DNA of 64,000 nucleotides, from positions 1,736,001-1,800,000 of the forward strand of contig VWZX01007020.1 of NCBI GenBank assembly GCA_013399015.1. Reading direction: 5' to 3'. This stretch comes from Galbula dea (Eukaryota > Chordata > Aves > Piciformes > Galbulidae). This document shows, one piece after another, positions 37,011 through 50,389 of this stretch. Position 1 is the first letter of the stretch, and each line of letters starts with the position of its first letter. A program made the position numbers and the translations under genes. Under the pieces are notes generated by a model, which worked only from the letters and a program-made list of their open reading frames with translations, had not been told where the DNA came from and did no database searches.

Positions 37011-40000
37011 ATAGACATGAACCTCTCAGAATTTGAAGATTTGTCAGATTATCAAAACATAAGTAAGGATTTGTCCAAGTAAAAGTTAATTGCTTCATTT
37101 CCTCTCCTATAAACCTCATTCCTGTAGCACCTATTACCTAGACTTCAAGAGACAAACAAAAAAAGCAGACAGGATACTAGTGACTCTACAAATTAGGGAC
37201 CAACTTATTCCAGTGATGTATTTAGCAATGTGAAGGCTATTTATAAATCATTTTCCACAAAAATTTTAAAAAGTGCTAATGAGGAAGTGATTCTTTAAGC
37301 ACAGCTCAGTCTAGCATATCAGCTATAGGATGTCAATCACCTAAGGCTCACAAACTGGAAAATGTCTTGAGGAGCTAAAGGATGAGAGAGAAGGTCATAC
37401 TACTACAATCCTCTTGCAGTAAAAGAAATGCAGAAAGTAAGATAGCAGGGCTTTTGCTCAGTCAGAAAAGGAGGAATTGAAACAGGAACAACCTGTAAGA
37501 TCAGGTCTTGGTGCTCTGCGGTTTCACATTTATATTTATGACCTGAAGTAAACTAAATCATCACTGATAACAATTACAGTTTCAACAGAGATGGAGGAAA
37601 TGGAAAACACTGAATTGCCTAGGTAAAGCAACCTGAACTTCTTGATAAGATAAGTACAAGCAAATATCAGGATTCTAAATATGAAGAAACACAAAGCTTT
37701 ACATTGAAGATAGAAAAATGTAGGCTATACTTTCAATATAAAAAGAAAATCTGATTTGGGAAAGAAGACTTGTAAATGTGCCACAAAAGCCAGCTGAACA
37801 CAATTACTTGATAATAGCTGAAACCTATAAAGCTTACTTTAGAGAAAGGACGCTCCAGGAACTTGAACTATTTTGCTTTCAATGAGAAAGTTAATGGAGA
37901 AACACAAAGCATGGGAAGGTAATGGGAAATACAAAGCAACACCAGCAGAATCAGCATTTACCTATACTTTAAAACCCCTTTAGCTATAAAATAGCAGTAC
38001 CATATTTCTACTGTATTTTAACTATGGTGGGAAGATGGAATGAAAAGTAATTGGAAGTTAAACAAGAGAGAGACTGCAATTTACCTGAAGGATAACTGAT
38101 TGTCAGGAGACATAGTTAAAGACTGTAGTTGACCCCTTCATTACTTTGTTTCAACCAAAAGTAAATGTTTTTTAGTCTAAGCAGGAATGAACTCAGAAAA
38201 GTCTTAATGTCATGCAATAGACAGGTCACACTCAATGATCACAGCTGTCCCCCCTGGCATATTGATCTATGAATTAATGTTACATTAACGTCTTTGAGAC
38301 CTGCCTTTTATTTATTAATGCTGTGAGTATTCTGTATCAAATGAAACTGAAACAATGTGTCATAATATGGCATATAATATGGCATTTGACTCCAAAAGGA
38401 GAAAGCAGAAAAAACTATCATTACTTTGCACATGCACACATGCTTAAATCTGTAGCTATGATATGTTTTTATTCTTTTTCTGCTTAAGTCATTGAGTCCC
38501 AAATGACATAATAGTCTTTGAATCTTAAAAGAAATAGCTATATTTAAAATACACTCCCATTATCTACAAAAGCAGAATCTGAAGATCAGTATTTGTAACC
38601 AATGATGACAAAATCTGGGAAAGCATGATCCAAGAGATCTGAGATTGTGTGAGCAATGTGCAGGTTTCACTTCTCATTGCATTAATACTAGAAATGATCA
38701 TTTTTATGGTACATTTTTGAGTTTCATGTTTAATACAGCTTAGGAAAGAAGTTCAATATTACTCCCTGATGTATTACTATTCTACCAGTGTACAGCTGCC
38801 AACAGTAGTTAAATCTGATTAAAGCCCCCTGCCGAGTTAATCAATCTGATAATGTCAGACATTATTAAGGAAGCATACATGATACGGTCACACTGTCTAT
38901 TACCAGTGGCATGTACACCAGTGCCTTTGTCTTCACAGAGCACTGAAGCTACTTAAAACAGATAAGCATAAAAAGGATAAAAGACATTATAAACTTCCAG
39001 CCTCAAACATTTTTATGCTAATTCCTGATAAAATACACCTATTTCATAGAAAAATGCCTTCATTTCTTTTAGGTTTGTGGAATAATAAAAAAAAAAAAAA
39101 ATTTAGAGCAACAAAGTGTAGCTTCCAAATACTTTACATCATTCTGACCAATGCAAACTTGTTTCTAAGAAAGTATTCTTGGTTTAGGCTAAATTCATTT
39201 TAGAGAAGCTATATCTGACTTTGAGCCATACCCATGCACAAAACCCACAGGTCTTCAAAATGCTTATATACTACTTGACCTACTCAGAAATCAGCAGACA
39301 TTGCTTCTACAACACTACCACTTAACCAATGCATCCTAATGCTGAAATAATTTGCACTTTCAAAGGGAGCTGCTTCATTTCTGTTTACATTACATACAAA
39401 AAGCAAAGTCATATCCATTTATACTGAGATGCATTTAGTCTTTGAATTTCAGCTCTATCAGCAAAAACATCTATCATTAGCTCTAATGTTAATCAGCTCA
39501 TCAACAGATGAAGACTTTGTTAACATCAATACAGCTCCTTTGCAAATATATGAAACAATGCAGAGCACAGAAGGATACACTATGTTACTGCAGAACAACT
39601 GACAGCATACATGCAAGGGAGGTGTGTGGGAGGAAATAAGGGCAAAAGAAAGGTGACCAGTGAAAAACAAGTTGCAAGTCTAAAGACACAGTAATTACAT
39701 CTAGAGTAAACTCCTAGAAAAACTCCTCTTCCAGAACTGGGGGAAAGGCCATTCCTGTAGTCGCTTACAATCCAAGAGAAGTTGTAGGTGGATCTCTATT
39801 CTGCCTACAGATAATTTACTGGGTATCCAGCTGAAGTGCTAGAGTCTCAGCTAAATACCTCTAATGAAATTTATTCAACTGTTCCTGACTTTGTTCAGCA
39901 CTGTAAGTAACATCAGTTATCCATTCTATATAGCTATCTATTTTATTGATATCCTCTATCAACCTAATGTTTGATCCAGAATGAAATAATCAGTAGCTTG

Positions 40001-40589
40001 CACCTAAGAATCATAAGTGTTGGGAAGCTCTAGGACTTCTGGTCAAGAAACAGACTGCCTACATTGTTTTTTGTTTTCTTTTGTTTGCAGGGAGGTAGGC
40101 ATATGAGGAATAGACTATTAAATCACAAGCTTGAAGACAGAGTATATATAGTTTGGTTAAAATTCTATACAGCATCTTCTTATGCTCCTCTAGAAGCCGA
40201 AATTATTTCAACAGTGGTATGCAATGTACACACAGTGGTCTGTATCTTTGATAGATTCAAGATCCTTGTGCATTAAGTCAACACTCTGAGGAGGAAGAAG
40301 CTCTCAGTTTTGGTGCAGGGTAAGATAGTCATTACAGGCCAGTCTGAAATATAGCCAGTTGTTTATGCAGATACAACTGGCACTTCCTTTAAATGCAAAT
40401 CACAAACATAGAATTTAGCAGCATAATATTTCTTTTTCATTATTTTCTCTTTTAGAAGTTTTTTCCACCCAATGTTTGTTTCCTAACATTAGACTGCACT
40501 TTAACTGCAGTATTAAGGTTTTTTTCCCCATTTAAGAATAAAAGAAAAATAAACTACAATGCTGCTTAACTACTGGATTAACCCCAGTT
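37011..40589. other. Unique intronic DNA
   Basis: AT-rich. It includes a 12-bp tandem pair (38362-38385) and an A15 run (39087-39101). No gene recognised. Confidence 0.5.
38362..38385. repeat. 12-bp tandem duplication
   Basis: ATAATATGGCAT occurs twice back to back without mismatch. Confidence 0.93.
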
Positions 40590-40743
40590 CAAGAACTGAG
40601 ATGCAACAAGTCAAGAAGCATTTGGACAACACCCTCAGGTGCATGGCATAATTTTTGGGGATGTCCTGGGCATAGATAGGAGTTTGGGCTTGGGATGATC
40701 CCTGTGAGTCCCTTCCAACTCAGGACATCGCATGATTCTATGA
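40590..40743 (+). mobile_element. Diverged CR1 3' end
   Basis: The order AAGAAGCATTTGGACAACAC, TGGGATGATCCCTGTGAGTC, CCTTCCAACTCAGGACAT and ATGATTCTATGA is that of an older CR1 subfamily with the ATTCTATG form of terminal repeat. 5'-truncated and non-coding. Confidence 0.88.
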
Positions 40744-43700
40744 ATTATTTCCAGTTACAACTTTCAGATAAAGGTTAAAGCACAACATCTTTTCAAAGGA
40801 AAGACTGCAACCTATGTTTAATCAAGGATATCCAATCCTTAGCATGCTGCCTTTTAGAAGAAAAGGCAGATTTAGCCAATGTAAATTCTTTAAAGAACAG
40901 CAGCATTTTCAAAATGTTCTACAAATTTAAAAGAAACAGAAGTGAAACAGTTTATTTTTACATAGCATCCTCTATTCCTCTTTTTTCTCCCCTGCCCTTA
41001 CAAAAAAAAACTAAACTGGAGATCAACTAGTAAAAAAAGGAAACAAAGAAAGATAGTGCCAGTGAGCAACAGCTTATTATGGGTTTATGCCTCAGGGCTG
41101 GGTTTCCATGTGGATTCTCTAGTATCTAATATGGGTTGTATTTGCATATTAATATTCCCACAGGGCAAAAGTCTCTTCTTTATCAGTCATCTTATTTTCA
41201 GCAACCTTACCTTAATTTAATGTATCAAAAATGTCTTTTCCTCTCACAACTTTGGTTGAAATGTGACCAGTGACTGGGGGAGAGGACAGTACCGAGAAGA
41301 AAGGACAGGGTTATGTAAGCAAAGTGCATAAACTGCACTTCACAAGAACACTTAACCAAAATCACATAATCTGAGAAAGATATTAAAAATTCGTACCTCT
41401 ACACAGACCAAAGGTAAGAAAAAAAACAGAATTGAGGATTCCTTAGTTTAGCAGCAGTAAAACTCTTCCACTCGCAATAGATAATTAGGAAGCATATTGT
41501 TCCAATCTCCTTAACAATAATAATAAGCATCACCTTGCTGGCTCTTCTTCCTTCTCCAGAATGCACCAGCAACTACTCCATAATACAATTTTTCTATTGA
41601 ATTCTTTGTTCAACCATTAAATGTGGTCTATGATAAAGTGATATAGCTGTATGACTTGGAAGATGAATATTCATTCCACACCCCTGTCAGCTAAATTAGT
41701 AGCAAATGTGTTCTTGCCCATTTGTTCAAATACATGGAAACCATGCTATTCATTCCAGTTGAGTTTTTTGGGAAGTATGAAAATTGGGATGAAGGGCATT
41801 TTTAACACATTGGCAACAGCATACCACAATGCATGACACTAATCTATCAATCCAGAAAGATACTGCAAAGTCTTTTTGTCAAAAATAAATAAACAAATAG
41901 ATAAAAGAACTTAGAGACTGATCACAGTTTTGCAGGAATGAGTATCTTGCCATCCCTATTGACCAAAGGAATCATGACTCTCACCTGAATCACACTTCAC
42001 CGTCAGTCAATTGTCTCACCAGAAAACCACCCCAGAGACAACAGCTGTTCACAAAAGAACACCTTCCCTTAAAATTATTGCCTGCATAATAACAGCACTA
42101 TTAAATCTCTGAAAGGTGAAATTCAAAGAACTTCATAACACTGAAAGAACACCAGTCAGCTCACTGTCCTCCCACAAAACCTGGTGTTCAGCAGCCTGAG
42201 GCACAGAGAAAGAGAGAGAAGGTACAAGGAAAACTATCTGTTATAGCTCCCTCCAAATCAGCAGATCCTTCTTAATATTATGTGTGGTGAGCACAGATGG
42301 AGGTGCTTCCAAAACCCAGTTCCCTCTTAATATTAAACACAACCCTAAACAGGAACTTTTGCCTATCCAAAGAAAGTTGAGAAGCATGTTTTGACCCTTT
42401 GTGTTGCTTATGAGCTTATTTCACTAGAGAATCTGTTGGAAGAGATCGTCTCTCTTGTTTTCCAGACAATCTGTTGAATATGTGATGAGAGGAAACATGT
42501 TGCCCCTGGCCACTGCCAGAGGAAAGCAATAGCTGCAAGGATTATATGTGGGCTCTGGGCCATATGGTGGGTAGGCTTACTGTAGGAATTCAGCATTTTT
42601 AAGACTCCTACTTTCCTGTCAAACTTGTTGAAATTAGCCACTGAGCTTCCTCTCTAAAAACTGTGGAAACAACATTGTTATTGTATAATCTTTCACCATT
42701 GGAAAACAGATTAGAAGGTAAGCAAAAATAACAAAGACTATATTTCAGTTCTTCAGAAAGGCAAGAAGTAGTTCTAGAAGATGTTTTCACAAACAGGGAT
42801 ATGTACTGGAAGCTGGAGCTTTACTAGATGTAAGCTTAGCGTTACAGAAATGAGCACATATTACAGTACACAAGCTTGCTGCTATGAGAGTTTAAAATAG
42901 AGTTCAGAAGCTAAGCACTTAAGCCACAGAGTAGGTATTCCATTATCCTTCCAGAGAATATTATAGAATATATACAAAACTGACATACAAAAATATAATC
43001 TTATTTGCTACTTAGCTATTTCTAGAAATTCAGTATTATGCTAGGATGTCTGCAAATACAAATGCTGTACTGTGAATGAAACAATACATCAAGTAAAATA
43101 ATACAGTATTGAAGTGCCTACCTGATGACATGCTTCTAGCCTTCAGATAGTCAAGTTAGAAATGGATTTATTTTAAATGTATTACAACTATATCTATTCA
43201 AGATATTTATGGTTATTTATACTCTGTCTAGAGAGGTTATAAACTGTAAAATGGGATTAAAGACAAAGTTGAATGAGCATAGACAGGTGCAGGAAGGACA
43301 TTGGTTGTTTTAAACAGGACAGTTCCTTATCCACTGATGCAAACAGCACATGCTTGGTGTTTCATTTTAGTTGAAAAAGTTTCATCATGGAGCAATTAAC
43401 AATATTGTCTCTTCATCTGTGCCAGTGTTCTGAATTATTTTAATGGACCTTCAGCTGTCTACTAAAATGCCTTTCCATCCTACACCCCATCAAAAGGTGA
43501 AGTTCAACTCCACAGACTTCTCATCTGAAACCTATTCTTAAAGTCAAGCTTGTACTGGCTTTAACAGCAGTTTTGCAATATGCCCTAGTACTCTGCATCC
43601 TTCACAGTGAAGGGAGGTAGTCAAACCATCATCCCATTCAGACTACAAAAATGCATGTACTACCTGTGCACTAACCTTCTCACCTCTACAGGAACACACA

Positions 43701-46700
43701 GAGGTAAAACAAGTTTAAAGGTATGGCACTATACAATAATTTAAGAATAACTTGGCAACTGAAGATTTCTTAGTTTATGTATTATATATAACTTGTCCAG
43801 CACGCATGCACCTGTTGCAAGCAGCTTATAGATGACAAGGATAAAGATACTCTTCTTTGAAGATAGTTTGGTCAAAAAAAATAAACCAAACAACAAAACC
43901 CCATAAACCACAAAACCACAAACAAACCACAAAACAAACAAGAAAAAACCAAACAAAATAACCCAAAACAAAACAAAAAAACCCCAAAACACCAAAAAAA
44001 CCATAACAATCCAAAACCACCACAAAACCAAACACAGAGATATACATCAAAAAAAAAGGTTGTAGGGATAACAACACAATTGATGTCCAAGATACTGCTC
44101 CCTATTGCTGATGCTCATGAGAAAAAAAGTCAAGCAATGGGAAGGAAAGGGGACAGGAGACTACTTATCAAAGACACAGTTAGTTTAATGATGCTAGGGA
44201 TGACCATATGATGACCACCCTTCTAAGTACCAAAGTAGCAGACTGGGCATCTGTGTAATATCCCAGATGTCGGTTTTGAGAAAACTGCTCTTCATGGTTC
44301 CTAAGAATATCGACAATGGAAGAATGGCTGGGAGTTCTGGAAGCCAGGTTGAGGAGTCAGGCTAAAGCTTGGGGCTCAAAGTGAAGAGCTGTATGCTGTG
44401 GAGTGTTCCTAGCACTATCTCCTGGGCTACATAACAGTGGGATAATTGGTGTAGGAAAAAGTTCTGATTTTCATTAAATGGAGAACTTTTGGACTGAATA
44501 GAGTTGATACCGAAAGAGTAGTCATGGAGGGGTAGGGAAACCACCCCCTGTGCAATTTTTTGGAATATGGAAGAAGCCAAGCTTCTCACTCCGTATCTTC
44601 AGGGAGAGCTTCTCTTTTCTTTTATGGGAAAATACCTAAAAGGATGTTAAGTTTCTACCACAATCCCTGATCAAATCAGTTCCCAAAAGTAGTAATAACA
44701 TATTCTCTCTCAAAGGAGAAAAAGGTTGTTCAACTTGCAATTACATGATATTATCACTGATTGATCTATTTTAGGTTAGGGAAAAGGCTGGTAGAGATAA
44801 TATTTACCATGCTCCAAACATATTCAGGGGTCAGTAAACTCTGAAAGGATAGTGATTAAAAAAGGAAAAACAAACAAGGAATATAGTGGATAGAAATGGA
44901 CTCTTGGCTCTCCCTACGTACACCCAAATAATCATCCAACAATATTTTGATTGCTGGACATCATCATACACAAAGTTATGTCTAGCAATTGAGCACAGTC
45001 AATCACAATTCCTGTTAAGACTAAAGATTAATAAAGTGTAGAAGAGATTTCAAGCTGATGAATCATGAAATACAACTGAGGCAAAATATGGAAAAGAAAA
45101 AAAATTATATTTATGCAGAATCAGCCAGATGTAGCCAAAGATAGTTATCCTTATGTCAAGCAAAGACACACAGAAGAATAAATGCTAATATCTTAATTTA
45201 CCGACTGTCATTTTAGTACAAAGCATTAATCATACTTCTCAGATCCAAATAAGGTCTTTTTCAACACACTAAATGATTAAATACAGTTTAACTTTGGAAC
45301 AGTAAATACAAGTGTAAATTTCTTTTAAAGTGAAACTACAAAAAAATTAATATCAATGACATTCAGAATTAAACAAGTGTGTTTCACACTCTCTATGTAA
45401 CAAGTAAATAAATAAATAGAGCAGTAAAGCCAGCACTGGAGTCATGTAACTAGCACTGGTTATTTAGGCATTAAAAGTTTAATAATCACCTTCTGAGTGC
45501 ATTTTTCGTCCATACCCAGTGAGAGTACAGATATGCTGTGGGATGGTCAGTAACTCAAAGTCAATTTTTATACATGGTCAAAAGTGACAAGATGGATAGC
45601 AATATGCCTTCCATTCTCATCAGTCACGTTTAGTTTTCAGACCTCTATTATCCACAAATCCTGCTGTACAATCAGAGAGAGAGAACTACTGAATTATTTA
45701 TTAAAACTGACACCATCAATTATGCTCCCATGTAAAAAGTCACCAAGCAGACATTTGAAGAATTAGAATGCACATTTTGGTAACTTTTGACCAGGTTAAC
45801 AACTGCTCTCCTTTGGGAGAGGACAGAAGATCTCCTCAGTTTTCATCTGAGAAGTTAAACTTGCAAAAGCCTCATTTGCTGCCACTGCAAAGGAAAGTCT
45901 TGTATTCCTGGTCCACAAAAGTTGAAAGTGTGGTATCAATACTCTTCTTTTTTTTTTTTTAAGCATTTTTTGACATAATCTGCAAAGTCTGCAGAGGCAA
46001 ACCTAAACTGACAGCCTTGGAACAGTTTTTTCACATTGCAAAGCCAGCAACAGTGACCATCACCGGTGCCAGCAGCCCCACATAATGAAATGGGGTATGG
46101 GTGATATTTCTTGGCAGTCAGCTGGACTCACACACCAAACCTGTGATTTCTTGGTACAAGCCAGGCATGCAGTTGTCTTGTTCCCTTTTGGGACATGGAG
46201 TCCTTTTTAATTCATACACAGTTTTCAGGAAATATCTATTACCTTTTAACATGAGCATCAAGTTCATGTTTTAAGAAACATAAATAACTATATTATTGCT
46301 GTGCAGCAATACCAAAATACTAACACAATATTTCAGTCAGAAGAGTAGGTTACATTCCCAAAATATCCTGTCTAGACAATTATGCAAAACCATGGCCCAC
46401 TGAAGTATTTTGCAGCATCACCTCACAGCCCTCACTCTGAGTAAGTACAGCCCAACCACAGCTATAAAAGTAACTCTTTCAACAGCACCCAGCACTAAGG
46501 GGGAAACTTGGAAGTAATCTAATAGACAAATTATATATAACCCCTCAAATAAATATGCCCTCAGCATGGAAGCATGCCCAGATTTGCACAGTTTCTGTTT
46601 GTGATGGTGTATAAGACAAAGGCTGTGCCTATAACAGTAAATTAAACACGCCAGGACTGTCTGCTGGCACTAAGGCCAGCTGGCACAGAACAGCCTGAAT

Positions 46701-48789
46701 CCATAGTCCTTTACCATTCAAAGTATGCAACTGCTGGATGGGAATGTCTTTCAGCCTTCCTTTTCCCTGTCATGCTCAGGATTTGTTCAGGAGAATACTG
46801 GTTGATGCTGTTCAAAGCCTTGCCAAATTGTTCTAATAACTACTATTAACAATTGAGTTTTATAGTCCAAAGGTGCACTCTAGTATTGTTCATTTCACCC
46901 ACACATATCTAAGTGGCAAGTCCAGAGGGCTTACCTCCCCTTCATAACAAGAAGTAGCAGAACATAAATAAAGGGAGGTAACTCAAGTGGCTAGGATAAA
47001 CCATGAACCACCACATGGGGTGGATGTCTTGCTAACAAATTGTTAAATATCTAATTTTCCAGGTACTTAGGAAGAAAGAGCAGAATCTATCAGAGCAAGA
47101 AAGGTGCTCTCAGTTTCAGATACCCAAGATATTTTTATTTGTCTTAATGCTGTTGGTATTTCAGGAAATTACCGTCACAACGAGTATTTTTCCCCAACTC
47201 TCCTGCAAGTAATCTACTGTCTAAATGCAGCTACAATTCAGTGGTTGATCTAGATACAAATTCTTGCCATTTTCATAAAATCCAGCGAAGTCTCAATGAA
47301 TACACTCAGTTTTCCCCCTAATTTCAACATTTACCCAGATTACTTGGTTAATATAAAGTTTCTTTTAGTTTCTGTGGTATGAAAAGGCCACTGCTACATC
47401 ACATGCTCTATTACTGACATTTTTAATGATGAACAGGTTCACTAACCACAAGGTCTAAATAAAGTTCTTGCTTAAACATATGACTATTTACAATATGAAT
47501 GTTTATACAAGAACAAATTGGCAGCAAAGCTATTCTTGTTAAATTTATCCCCTGGATCAGTTATTTCAGATGGGATAGCAATTTGAAAGCTATTTTCAAA
47601 AGCTTTTTCAGTAGTCTTTACTTCTTACATGAAGAATGATGTGGCTTTTTAGACAGGGTTAACTCAGGAAATTATCTTTCAAGCAGTACTTGGACTGTCA
47701 GCAACAGCACATCCCTCTCCCAGTGTTACCTTTATCTAAAATAATGGTGAAGTTGGCATTCCCCACATTGGCTCAGATAATTTTTTCTTTCCCTTCTTTT
47801 GTGAGAGATGCTTCTGTTTCCCATCTCAGGAATGTCACTTCTGATTTTTTTTTAACAATCCTGATTGTTTTTAACAATCATTTTCAGAAAGCATGAGTCT
47901 GTACAAAGCCAGTACAGGTCCAGACTTTGCATTTGCTTATTCAATCCAGTTTTCATCTAACCTACAAGATGCTCAGTGCCTCTTCAGCAAGGCCTGTTTT
48001 TGCTGATTGAGTACCATTATAAGGCAATTAAAGTTTAAGTGTATAATTTAGTCCTTTTTTTCCTGAGCTATTTAGTTATTGCTTTTAGAAGCAAATAAAA
48101 GGACTGGAATGTTTACTGTTCTGATATGAAAGAACATTTTGAGTAATATGGGTGGAGTTTTTTACTACCATTCTGGCATGCCAGAGAGTGGGTGCTATGG
48201 CAGGCAGGGATTGTCTGTCATGCAGACCAGGAGCCACACCACTGCTGGTAACACGGGATTGGCAATTCTGCAGGATCGCCCTGAGGTTAGTCATTGATCG
48301 ATCTCTTCCTGTATCTGGGGTTAGATGTGTCTGAGTATATGAAAAGGGCTATAGATTTAATAGGCATTTTAGCTGCAGGGATTTAGAAAGCATCAAGGAA
48401 CTCTTCAGTTTTGATACAAAAAGAAACACAATAAATGCAAAGAAGTCCAGTAACTTTCAAGTGTTGGGAAAAAAAAAAAACCTGACCAGGATAAAGAACA
48501 GAGTTCTTCCTGACTGTATAGACATATGGCTGAAATAAGCAAGTGAAAGCACTAACAGCATTAAACTTTGCTGTTAGAAGACAACAGTCAGCCAATTTCA
48601 TTTATTAGAAGTCTAAGTATAAAACACTACAACCCAGGGGGTTAAAGTAGTTACATGTTGATCAAATAAAATAGGTCTTCAAAATTTTCAATCAAAGATT
48701 TAATTAGTGAATTTAAATATCAGGCCAAAAATTAACAGTCAACTCAAAAAGGGCAAGTTTCACACATCCATTCCACAGTTTCTCTAAGT
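40744..48789. other. Unique intronic DNA with simple repeats
   Basis: AT-rich. It contains the A/C tract at 43.9 kb, a T14 run (about 45947-45960) and a GC-richer block at about 48150-48320 with short frames on both strands that I cannot identify. No gene is supported. Confidence 0.5.
43873..44036. repeat. A/C-only low-complexity tract
   Basis: About 160 bp of AAACC, CAAAA and ACCAC units with almost no G or T. On the minus strand, the transcribed sense of the host gene, it reads as G/T-rich. Apparent 70-96 codon frames here are translations of the repeat (Phe, Val, Leu, Trp, Gly) and are not genes. Confidence 0.95.
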
Positions 48790-49137
48790 TCACAGAATAC
48801 TCTTAGCTGGAAGGGACCTACAAGGATCATCTAGTCCAGCTCCCAACTCTGCGCAGGATACCCCAAGAATCACACCATATGCCCGAGAATGTTGCCCATA
48901 TGCCTCTTGAACTCTGCCAGGCTTGATGCTACGACTACCCCTCTGGGGAGGTTGTTCCAGAGCTCTTTCACTATCTGGGTGAAAAACCTTTTCCTGATGT
49001 CTAACCTAAATCTCCTCCGACTCAGCTTCATGCCATTACCTCTCACTATCCACAAGGCTAAAGAGATCAGGGCCTGCACCTCTGCAGTCCCTCATGAGGA
49101 TGTTGAAGACAGCAGTAAGGCCTCCCCTCAGTCTCCT
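48790..49137 (-). mobile_element. CR1 LINE 3' end with ORF2 relic, interrupted
   Basis: Reverse complement of a CR1 tail (TCACAGAATACTCTTAGCTG, GGAAGGGACCTACAAGGATC) followed by the ORF2 C-terminal coding region. The minus frame 48870-49079 contains FRLDIRKRFFTQIVKELW and related CR1 residues, and keeps the normal CR1 order. Upstream ORF2 sequence is cut where a plus-strand CR1 begins (49130-49142). Its tail group differs from that of the interrupting copy. Confidence 0.93.
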
Positions 49138-49270
49138 TCTCTGGAGGTATTCAAAACCCATCTGGACACGCTTCCATGTGACCTGGTCTAGGGAATCCTG
49201 CTGTGGCAGGGGGGTTGGACTAGATGATCTTTCAAGGTCTCTTCCAACTCCTATCGTTCTTTGATTCTGT
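49138..49270 (+). mobile_element. CR1 3' end joined within minus-strand CR1 sequence
   Basis: The copy reads CTGGAGGTATTCAAAACCC, GACCTGGTCTAGGGAATCC, GGGGTTGGACTAGATGATCT and CTTCCAACTCCTA, ending ATTCTGT. The left join falls in AGTCTCCTTCTCT (49130-49142), which fits both the neighbouring minus copy and the expected plus-strand CR1 sequence just upstream. The exact junction therefore cannot be placed and microhomology is likely. Confidence 0.9.
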
Positions 49271-49271
49271 T

Positions 49272-49329
49272 ATCTTCTCTAGGTATTTAAACGCTTCGAT
49301 GAGACCCCCCTGAGCCTTCTCTTCTCTAC
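49272..49329 (-). mobile_element. Second minus-strand CR1 fragment
   Basis: TTCTCTAGGTATTTAAACGC, GATGAGACCCCCCTGAGC and CTTCTCTTCTCT match a CR1 ORF2 segment read in reverse. This segment overlaps the one at the end of the 48.8-49.1 kb copy (compare AGGCCTCCCCTCAGTCTCC), so it is not simply that copy's other half. Confidence 0.7.
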
Positions 49330-50318
49330 AGAATATCATTTTAATGGAAACTGCAGAGCAGATGCCATCAAAAATGATGATGTACAACGATGTCAACCTT
49401 GCCTCCAAAACGTCTCTTTTGTGTTAAAATAAGGCTCCTGTCAAATAATATCATTGAAATCGATAGAATCTGTAAAGGCAGAGAATTTAACTATGGTTAG
49501 TTGACATTTCTCCAACATACTACTTAGTTCCTGAACTTTCTTGTTTTTCTTCAGGGAGAACTAAAGAAGAAAGAAGCAAAATGGACACCTAGCTGAAGTC
49601 TTGCCTATGTATAATGCATTGTTCAAGAAAAATACATTATTAAGACACTTTTTAGCTAAACCAGTCAAAAAGCTGCAGGGACACTTAGAAACAAGGTTTA
49701 CATTGATTCAGTTTAAAATCAATAGACTTAATATAATGCTAAGTAAGACAGAAACTAAAGAATTAAAAGGAAAAAAACAATCAATCTATCTGGACACTTA
49801 AATTAAAATCAGTTTAAAACTAATTCAGCCAATTCATCAGACTTAGTAGCCTGCATATTTAGATAAAGCTGATGATTCAACCTCTGTATCAAGGGGATGG
49901 AAGAATACATAGCAGAAGCTTAAAGAACACAGCATAAGGCTTACAAGCCAATTGCTTTGTTAAAGGGTGAGTGAAATGGTGAGCAAAATTAATCTGCAAA
50001 CTCAGTGGAAACTTTAGGAATTAATGGCATTTAGTCTTGAAAAACAGAGTAACATATTGTCTCTCTACAAACAAGCTGCAAATTTACTTTTTTCTATTCA
50101 CTATACAAGCATTCTGTATCTGATACTGAATTCTCAAGAGAATGACCACTTTCTAAGTTCAAGATGAAGCCAAAAATAATTCATGGTGGAATGCTCTGCT
50201 TTCTTCAAACCTGCCACAGAAAGACACTGAATGATATCTGAAATAGGGTCAATAAAAGTTCTGAAACTGAAATACAAGAACTTTTATATTTATTCAACCA
50301 ACCAAGCAACAGCACAGC

Positions 50319-50389
50319 TTTTTTTGTTGTTGTTTTTGTTTGGTTGGTTTTTTTTTAATTTCTGGTTGTGTTTTAGGGATTTTTTTTGT
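50319..50389. repeat. T/G-rich low-complexity tract
   Basis: Runs of T broken by G (TTGTTGTTGTTTTTG, TTGGTTGG, T9, T8). It is the strand opposite in composition to the A/C tracts elsewhere in the window. Confidence 0.9.

Noticed and set aside
43741..44090. Overlapping frames of 72-96 codons with strongly hydrophobic, membrane-like products
   Set aside because: The Phe/Val/Leu/Gly/Trp-rich products come from translating the A/C low-complexity tract in reverse. They are not membrane proteins.
48870..49079. A second small conserved protein gene on the minus strand
   Set aside because: Also a CR1 ORF2 C-terminal relic, inside the CR1 copy at 48790-49137.
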